Of a stretch of DNA of 64,000 nucleotides, positions 56,908-64,000 are shown piece after piece (position 1 is the first letter of the stretch; each line of letters starts with the position of its first letter). The notes under the pieces are model-generated. The model was not told the DNA's origin and did not search any database. It saw nothing but the letters and a program-made list of their open reading frames with translations. The DNA is taken from assembly GCA_030762895.1 (NCBI GenBank), contig CM061067.1, forward strand, positions 103,194,888 to 103,258,887. The letters are read 5' to 3'. The stretch comes from Sophora flavescens (lineage: Eukaryota > Streptophyta > Magnoliopsida > Fabales > Fabaceae). The position numbers and the translations under genes were made by a program.

Positions 56908-57557
56908 TGTAATATCCATGACTGCTCTATGGATTGACGACTGACCCCAGAGACCAACACGGGTCTTTCTTTTCAGCGTGCTTTGTCCTCAATCACACAC
57001 TTCCTAGGAAAACTTCCCAGGAGGTCACCCATCCCAAAATTGCTCCAAGTCAAGCACGCTTAACTGTGGAGTTATTAAGTGATGGGCTCCTGAAAAGAAG
57101 ATGCATCTTGTTAGTATAGGTAGTACCAATCAATTCATATAAGCCTTCCTCAACTGTATAGTCCCATACCTACATAGTCTCAGGATCCCTCTCATTCGGG
57201 TGTGTAATCGGTTCATTCATGTCTCCCTCCACCTAGAAGCCTACCAGGAGTCGCTCCTTATTTGTGCCTTCTTGCACCGGCGACCACTCCTCACCGTCGT
57301 CGGCACCCGGGTGTTACATGCCCACCAACTTCCGCGGAGATGCATCTTATTAGTATAGGTAGTACCAATCAATTCATATAAACCTTCCTCAACTGTATAG
57401 TCCCATACCTACATAGTCTCAGGATCCCTCTCATTCGGGTGTGTAATCGATTCATTCATGTCTCCCTCCACCTAGAAGCCTGCCAGGAGCCGCTCCTTGT
57501 CCGTACCTTCTTGCACCGGCGACCACTCCTCGCCCTCGTCGTCAACCGGGTGTTACA
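56908..57557 (-). mobile_element. Cassandra TRIM, copy 2, internally deleted
   Basis: The insertion is flanked by GATGC (56903-56907) and AATGC (57558-57562); the 5' LTR shows the empty site AGAGATGCACTC near 43810. The first LTR (56908-57318) is complete and ends GGGTGTTACA. Only about 20 bp of interior remain, and the second LTR lacks its first 190 bp or so, restarting at GATGCATCTT (57340). The tRNA-Met primer site is lost in that deletion. Confidence 0.87.
57008..57090 (-). other. 5S rRNA-derived segment, Cassandra copy 2
   Basis: The minus strand contains AGTTAAGCGTGCTTGACTT and GGGATGGGTGACCTCCTGGG, closely matching the 5S A box and C box. Best-kept 5S segment in the window. Confidence 0.87.
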
Positions 57558-57614
57558 AATGCACTCTTATGGGTCACGGCGAGCGGAAAAGTTGCCTAGA
57601 CAAACTAATTGATA

Positions 57615-57710
57615 TTCCCTAAGCGAAGAGGCATGATAAGGAAATGTTTCCTAAGCGGAGAGGCTTGATAAGGGAAACGTTCCCTAAGCAAAGAGGCTTG
57701 ATAAGGGAAT
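57615..57710 (+). repeat. three hairpin repeats in gypsy-2 3' LTR
   Basis: Counterpart of 43869-43964, with the same three TTCCCTAAGC...GATAAGGGAA units. Confidence 0.85.
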
Positions 57711-59288
57711 ATCTCGGGGATGAGACCCGGATGAGAGATATTGGCCGACATGCATAGGAGTGAGATGGCTGCCTATTACTTGCTGTATTTGCATATGTAT
57801 ATGTGATTATTATTCTATATGTCCCCTTCCCCATTTTTAAGACCATGTTCTGTTGCTTATCTCCCTTCTTCCTTTATTCTTTCTATGTATGTTATCGACA
57901 CGGTAGATGACCAGCAACTGCAAGGAGGAGACGACAGTGTGGAAGACCTACCGTGACGGCGAGGGCAAGGGTAGTTCTAGGCGCCCATATCATCTATGAT
58001 AGGGTTTTGTCGGATGCACTAGATAGGTTGTGAGCCCCTGTGAGATTATTTTGCTTTTGGATGTATTTGGAGAGGCGGGCCGGGTAGCTTTAGGACTTTC
58101 TTTGTTTCAACACTAGTATGTGTATGTACCCTTTTGGTTTCAGTGTCAGCATAGTTTTTATGCTATAGTCCCTATGTTGGGACAATCTGCACTCATATGG
58201 TGACCGCTGTATATATTATGTATATGTGTGTTGGGTTTTATCGTTGCACCTGTTTTATGTTACAAAGTTTTTAATTTCCACTTCCAAATGATAATATATT
58301 TTCGTTTGTAATAATCACGATAACGTTTACTACGGATTAGGGCTTAGTTATTTAGGATCTTCTTTAATGGGACATCGGGGTGTCTCATTTCACTAGTGGA
58401 AAATATACATTAGACGGTAAAGGTTTACGTCAGTTAACCAAAAGCTAGACGTTAAAAAGGAGGCGGTGGCAGTTTTGTAAATATCAGACTTCATTAATTC
58501 AATTTTAACGTCAGTTGTTTTAATGACTGACGTTAAAAGTGAAGTGACTCACTTTTAACGTCAGTTCAATAAAGAACTGACGTTAAAAGTGAACATTTTA
58601 ACGTCAGTTCGATAAAGAACTGACGTTAGAAGTAAGTCTCTTCACTTTTAACGTCAGTCCCTACATCAACAGACGTTAAAGGTTATTTTAATAATTTTTT
58701 TTATCTAGTATACGATTCCTTCCGCATTTCCTTCCTCAAAGTTTCAGTTTCACATGAATTGCTTTGATGTTTTGTGTTTCTGTTTTGAAAACAAAAATAT
58801 ATGTGCGAAGTATAAGTTGAATCAATAACCCAAACCGGATCTCATTCATGAAGTGTAATACAGACTGATCGATACAGAAGATTGAAAGGGTTTAAAATCC
58901 TATAAAAAGTTACATTGAAAGGGTTTAAAATCCTATAAAAAGTTACATTGAAAGGGTTTAAAATCCTAAACATTAAAGCTACATCCCATCAGAGAGTTTT
59001 ATGAAATATGCCAAAGGGAAAACTATATATACTCCGAAGACCTCAGAAAACTGGGGGGCATGAAAGAGCTCAAGAGAGAGGCAAAAACAGGTGCACTAGA
59101 TCTGTTTCAAGCAAAGGCAGTGGTTCCAGAGACTTCCAAGACGGTCACTTGCTGCCAAAGCTGAGGTTTTGGAACTATGACCCACGAGCACCTGATTAGC
59201 CCTGCAGCAGTTGATTCTCCGGAAGGTGATAAGGTGAGCAACTCACATAATGTAATTTACTCAAACTTATCACCCATGTAATGTAATT

Positions 59289-59387
59289 TACTCAAACTCA
59301 GAAGTTGTTTGACCATTAAGACAAAGACCTTTGAGTCTAGGAATAGGAAGAAAGAGTGATGAAGTTAATCTCACCCGGCAGAGCCAT
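59289..59387 (-). other. short conserved ORF, copy a of CACTA-3 (altered)
   Basis: The start codon (59385-59387) and the SSLFLPIPRLKGLCLNGQ core are kept, but bases after MALPG differ and the 3' end reads GAGTAAAT in place of GTTGTGTAAAT. A TATA-like CTATTTATA is at about 59418. Confidence 0.4.
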
Positions 59388-60479
59388 ATTGTGAAGCGAG
59401 AAAATTAAAAGGATGGAACGGCTATTTATAGGAGCAGTGGATGGAAGGAAGCTATTACTAAGCTAGCTATTCTGATTTTCTTGAAAACTTATCTATAAAC
59501 TTAATGCTCATTAAGAGGATTGAGTTACAAGGTGCATGGGTAAGTAGCACAGTAGTCAAAGGAATGAATGTTTTTGCAGATATCTATACACTTTTAACGT
59601 CAATTGTTTAAAAAAACTGACGTTAAAAGTGTTTTTAAAATAAAAAATATTTATTGTTAACGTCGATTTTTAAAAAGCGGACGTTAAAAGTTTGATTTTT
59701 ACTTGATTAAATAAATAGGCGACGTAAATAATCCTATATATTATAAACGTGCAGAATGAATAGTGGAAATAATGTAATTAATATACGGGAACTTGACAGT
59801 CATAAATTAAGTTGATGCTAAAAATGAGGTGGTGGCAGTTTGTAAATATTAAATCACTATTTGCGTCGGTTCTATAAATAACTGACGTAAATAATTATGA
59901 AACTCATTTCATTGCTTGTCATGTCCTGTTGTCCCTCTTAACGAGATCACTCCATATAGTCTGCAGTTTATTTCTAAACCTTTTTTTCATTTATACAAGT
60001 TTATTTTTAATTTTTATTAATTAGCTTGAATTAGTAAACAAATTCTTGTGCAAATTAAAATAAATAAACACTTATCATAAAACAAGTTATATGTATAATC
60101 AAATCGTATGGCATTGAAGCGATTCATAAGTTGAAATTACATGATTAAAAGAAAAATTTCTGCAACATAGCCCTAAAATATAAAAAGTTTCTGCATCAAC
60201 ATCATTTTCTTCTCGAGTCTGTCATCGAAACTCCAATGGATGCATCACCTCCTCCTCACTTGAATTCCATGATGCAAAGTAAATCCTCGGTCACTAGCAG
60301 TGAAAGCAAAGTGAAAGGGATATTTGCATCTTTCTTCTTCAGTGGAATTCCTTGATGCATCATCTTGAATCCACAATCACTTGCTTCCAAAGCAAAGTGA
60401 AAGGGATGACGGGGATGAAATAAAGTGAGAGAATCACATTACGTGATTCACCCAACCTTAATATCCATGTAATGTGATT

Positions 60480-60577
60480 TACTCAAACTCAGAAGTTGTT
60501 TGACCATTAAGACAAAGATCTTTGAGTCTAGGAATAGGAAGAAAGAGTGATGAAGTTAGTCTCCATGGCAGAGCCAT
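60480..60577 (-). other. short conserved ORF, copy b of CACTA-3
   Basis: The start codon is at 60575-60577 and the frame gives MALPWRLTSSLFLPIPRLKD as in CACTA-2. CTATTTATA at 60612-60620 is the TATA box on the minus strand. Confidence 0.45.
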
Positions 60578-61821
60578 ATGTTAAGCAGAAAAATTAAAAG
60601 GATGGAAGGAAGCTATTTATAGGAGCAGTACAAGGTGAATAAGCTATTCTGATTTTCTTGAAAACTTATCTATAAACTTAATGCTCATTAAGAGGATTAG
60701 GTACAAGGTGAATGGGTAAGTAGCATAGTAGTCAAAGGAATGAATTTTTTTGCAGAAACTAATAAACTTTTAACGTCCGTTGTGTAATACAACTGACGTT
60801 AAATATATGACCTTTAACGTCAGTTGTTACTAAAAACTGCCGTAAGAAGTGTGAGTGTTTTTAACGTCAGTTTTTTAAGACAACTGACATTAAATATATG
60901 ACCTTTAACGTCAGGTTTTACTAACAACTGACGTAAAATGTTGTTTTATTTTAATTATAACGTTTACACCCGCGTGCCTTCTGCACTTCTCTGTACGTCT
61001 CTTTTCATCTCGCTCAACCCTCACTCTCAACCCTCACTCTCGCTCTGCCCTAATCGCGAGCTCATCTCCACCGCAACCACCGCGAGGGCTTCTTCGCCAC
61101 CACCGTGAGGTACACTCTTAACCCCTAACTCTGTCTTTCCCGCTCATTCTTTGCAATAACTTGACATCACTCTTTCCCCTTCCTGCGCACTAACTCTCCT
61201 TGTCCCTCTGCTCTCAGTAACCACATCGAACGCTGGCCACCACTCGAGCTTCCCCCCACCACCACGCGAGCGCCTATTTCTGGTGAGTCTTTAATTAGGG
61301 CACATTTTTTTATTTTTGGTTTTGAGTGCATGCATGTTGCTATGCTGGTTTGAAACTATAGTCTCAGTAGTTGAAACTTGAAACTGTGAGTTTGAGTTGT
61401 TTGGAATGTCTCTATTTTTGGTTTTGAGTGTATGTTGAAACTGTAGTCTCAGTAGTTGTAACTTTAAACCGTGAGTTTGAGTTGTTTGGAATGTCTCTAT
61501 TTTTGGTTTTGAGTGCATGTTGCTCTGCTGGTTGATCTGTCACGGCCGTGATGCTCAGCACAGCTTGGCGTGATCGATTACGCCTATGAGGGTGCAGTTC
61601 GATTGTACGTTACGGCCGTGATGGACATCACTGCCAGGCCGTGACCAGTGGTTGGCAATCTTCAAAAACTATAGTTTTCAATCTCCCGTATTGTCCTTAT
61701 ATTGGATATATGTTTTGTATATCTATAGGACCTATCTAGTTATTTTTATTTATACTTCTGTATTTATTTTGAGTTATAACCTATGTTAATAAATATATAT
61801 TGTTTCTGAACAGGCATACAT

Positions 61822-63553
61822 ATGGATCAGTCGGATAGCCCACATGCACAGGAGGACACTGTGGGGGCTACGCAGGACCCGATCACGCCTACGCCTGATT
61901 CTAGTGTAAGTTTACATGTTATATACTATCTTTAGTCATTCTTTTTAATGTAAGTTTATAATGTTACAACCCTCTATTTTATCATTTTTTTTGTCCATAC
62001 AAACATCACAGGCTCATAGGAAACGGGGTAGAGAAAGCCACCTCGTTGAAGAAACTAGAGAAGGACAGGCAGAGCGGACAGAAGCTTGAGGTGTCCTTCG
62101 ATGCTAATCTAAATGCCCAGGGACCCCGTGCTAAAGAATTTAATAAGTGGGTGTTTCTACAAGCGAAGCAGCACGTAAGCATCAACTACAACCACTGGAA
62201 TGACGTTCCACAGAACGTTAAGGATCAGATTTGGGAGGCTATCACGGTATTTATTCATTATTAATGTCCAAATCAGTCAAATAATTACTTGTTTTTTTTT
62301 AATTATCAACAACTTATCTATTTTATTTTTCCTAAACTGAAGGCCAGGTCGACGTCGGTGTCGCTGTCACCTATCACTCATTTGTTCTCACTTTGTGAGG
62401 ATTATGCGTTTGAGATTTTTGTATGTCCATTGGATCACGATGGATGGGTGGCACGCCCAGATCAACAGAGGATATTTTCCTTCGTTGGTGACGATCTCGG
62501 GAACGCCTGCAGAAATAACATCTGGATGAACAGCAATGTCATCAGTCTCTGGTGCATGTAAGTTAATTTTAAATTTATAACTTATTTATTTTTGGTATTT
62601 TTCCATTTAATAATTTATTTTAATTTCAATATATATATTATGTAATTAACATCCACACCTTTTCATATCTTAGGTATCTCCATCGTCTTCAGCTTGATAA
62701 GGGCGTTGCATCAGTTTACGGTTTCTTAGATCCGTCAATCCTTGTGCCCGAATTCTTTGCTAAAGATGCATTGAGTAAATACTTAGGGAACTTGTTGGGA
62801 GACAATCCGAAAGAATTATATCTGGCTCCCTACTGTATGGAACGCCATTGGCAGTTGTTCGTACTTCACCCGTCTAGGCATACTGTCATATTCTTCTGCT
62901 CTCTCCACCAAGATCTGCCACCGAAGGTGGTGGAAGCTGTAAATAAGTTAGTAACTAATCTTAAATTTAATTTAAGTTTTAGTATCATTTGTTTTTAGTT
63001 TATTACACACATGATATATGAGTTTGTTAATTGATCGACATGATTATTTGTTTATGATAAGCGCTGATTGGCGACTAGCATAAGTTGCGCCAACGGGAGA
63101 AGTAGGACTTCTAAGGCTAAATCAAATCCTGTATGGAACATCCTCAAGGTTTGGTAGTTTATTTATCAAATAATTAATATTATAATTACTAATTTATATG
63201 TATATTCAACTTACGTTGAAATTAATTTTGTTGGTAGTCTCGATTTCAAACTGACGGGTGGTCGTGCGGCTATTATGTGATGCTTCATATGCTAAACATA
63301 GTCTTCGCATATATTACGGATGGATGGAAGAAGGTAATATTTAAACAACTTGTTAAATTATATATTATAGTTTTGAAGATGACTTGCATTGATGTTATTG
63401 TTATTATTTGAACGTGTCTAGGCATTTATCGACCAATCGCCTATTGAAGAAGAAGAGTTAAGAGACTTGAGGATGCGCTTCGCTGAATTCTTCTTCAAGT
63501 ATGCGGCTGAAAAAGGAATTGACAACATACCTCCGCACTACTTAGATGAATAG
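61822..63553 (+). pseudogene. CACTA ORF2, internally deleted copy (transposase-like N-terminus plus Ulp1-type domain)
   Basis: Exon 1 is 61822-61905; exon 2 follows near 62009 but its acceptor AG is changed to AA. After WEAIT (62246) the sequence jumps to the intron that follows the coiled-coil exon in CACTA-2, so exons 3-5 (second half of the TNPA-like domain and the coiled coil) are lost. The peptidase exons are better kept than in CACTA-2: 62344-62557, 62674-62947 with CMERHWQLFVLHPSRHTVIF (His), 63238-63332 with TDGWSCGYYVMLHM (Cys), 63422-63553 ending IPPHYLDE and TAG. The frameshift in exon 2 is shared with CACTA-2. Not expected to bind the element ends. Confidence 0.78.
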
Positions 63554-63794
63554 TTTTTTTGTTAGACTTTAGAAACTAATTAATAACATGTATATATATA
63601 TCCTTAGATAGTTTTGTTTTTTATCCATTGGAACTAAAATTTATTTATATATATACATGGGTTTTGGGTTTAAGTCCCCCCATTGTTCAATTTTCCTTTG
63701 CAATTCTGTAATGTGTGTGATATTTTGTGTTACTGGGACTGAATACAGGGATAGCTGAGGGGAGTGATATTTTAAAACTGAATTTAAAAAAAAA

Positions 63795-64000
63795 AACCTA
63801 TTAACGTCAGTTGTTTATTACAACTGACGTTAAAATGATACCTTTAACGTCAGTTCTTTATAACAACTGACGTTAGTTTTAACAAAATCAACGTCCGTTG
63901 TCTTAAAGAACTGACGTTAATAGTTTTATGTTTAACGTCAGTTGTTTAAAAAACTGACGTTAATTTTTACAAAATTAATGTCAGTTTTGTTAAAGAACTG
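63795..64000. repeat. CACTA-3 3' subterminal repeats (cut)
   Basis: AACGTCAGTTGTTTATTACA-type inverted pairs matching 41620-41890 of CACTA-2. Here almost all repeat arms are intact AACTGACGTTA, where CACTA-2 has several GCGGCGTTA variants. Confidence 0.9.

Larger units (their letters stand above)
34381..58387 (+). mobile_element. Ty3/gypsy element 2 (chromovirus, Tekay-like)
   Basis: LTRs at 34381-44711 and 54884-58387 both begin TGTAACACCCCGATTTC and end TCGGGGTGTCTCA. Net of insertions they are about 2.81 and 2.85 kb. The internal region has primer site, gag (split by another element), pol and a polypurine tract. The element sits in the gypsy-1 3' LTR after AAAAC. The bases after its 3' end are TTT, so a target duplication is not seen. 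All genes are broken. Confidence 0.88.
54884..58387 (+). repeat. gypsy-2 3' LTR (interrupted by Cassandra)
   Basis: Aligns with the 5' LTR throughout. It has no MITE or CACTA at the positions used in the 5' LTR, giving the empty sites for both. It has its own Cassandra insertion at 56908-57557 and a longer minisatellite. Its end TCTCA is followed by TTT and CACTA-3. Confidence 0.88.
58391..64000 (+). mobile_element. CACTA-3: CACTA transposon with deleted ORF2, cut by window end
   Basis: CACTAGTG at 58391 opens the same 5' terminus as CACTA-2 (GGAAAATATACATTAGACGG). The copy follows CACTA-2 throughout and the window ends about 150 bp before its expected 3' end. It has the same TNP2 deletion junction as CACTA-2 (CTAGTTATTTTTATTT near 61735) and an extra deletion of about 1.25 kb in ORF2 near 62246. 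So CACTA-2 and CACTA-3 descend from one TNP2-less ancestor. Confidence 0.92.

Overview
The window is transposable-element-rich plant nuclear DNA. No complete host gene is visible. AT-rich noncoding sequence, chromodomain Ty3/gypsy polyproteins, CACTA elements, a Cassandra-type TRIM, MITEs, a Helitron with spliced plant gene fragments and tRNA-Met/tRNA-Asp primer sites all point to a flowering plant. A dicot, probably a legume, is my guess from general familiarity with such repeats. It is not proven by any sequence here.

The layout is a nest of insertions read from comparing duplicated LTRs. The oldest visible layer is a broken LINE (3483-4263, minus). A Ty1/copia element (1-3482, minus, cut by the window edge) and Ty3/gypsy element 1 (from 4264, plus) both sit in it. 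The 5' LTR of gypsy-1 (4264-20601) is split by a TIR element (4791-5697), by a composite insertion flanked by GGAGC (5967-18399) and by another TIR element (20132-20566). The composite holds the 5' LTR, leader and gag of gypsy-3, with CACTA-1 (9156-15817), a 941-bp TIR element and a MITE inside it, and ends in a complete Cassandra TRIM. The body of gypsy-1 is at 20602-25182. Its 3' LTR (from 25183) is split by a 6.4-kb Helitron (25395-31789), by a foldback element (31876-32628) and, at 34381, by gypsy-2.

Gypsy-2 (34381-58387) has 2.8-kb LTRs once nested DNA is removed. The 5' LTR holds a MITE (34425-34751) and CACTA-2 (34839-42030). Its gag is split by a young non-autonomous LTR element on the minus strand (45732-51054, TSD ATCGT). 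The 3' LTR holds a second Cassandra (56908-57557). CACTA-3 starts right after that LTR at 58391 and runs off the window.

Three things stand out. First, the Helitron carries same-strand exon fragments matching five host genes: RAE1, ALY/THO4, an OPT transporter, class II CPD photolyase and NPC1. Second, the three CACTA copies look like complementary deletion derivatives of one two-gene element: CACTA-1 kept a TNP2-type transposase and lost ORF2, while CACTA-2 and CACTA-3 kept the ORF2 (plant transposase/Ulp1-like) and lost TNP2. Third, all three CACTA copies carry two divergently oriented short ORFs behind TATA boxes, conserved in six copies. Nearly every retroelement and transposase gene here is broken by stops or frameshifts; all family names rest on motif recognition, not on database search.
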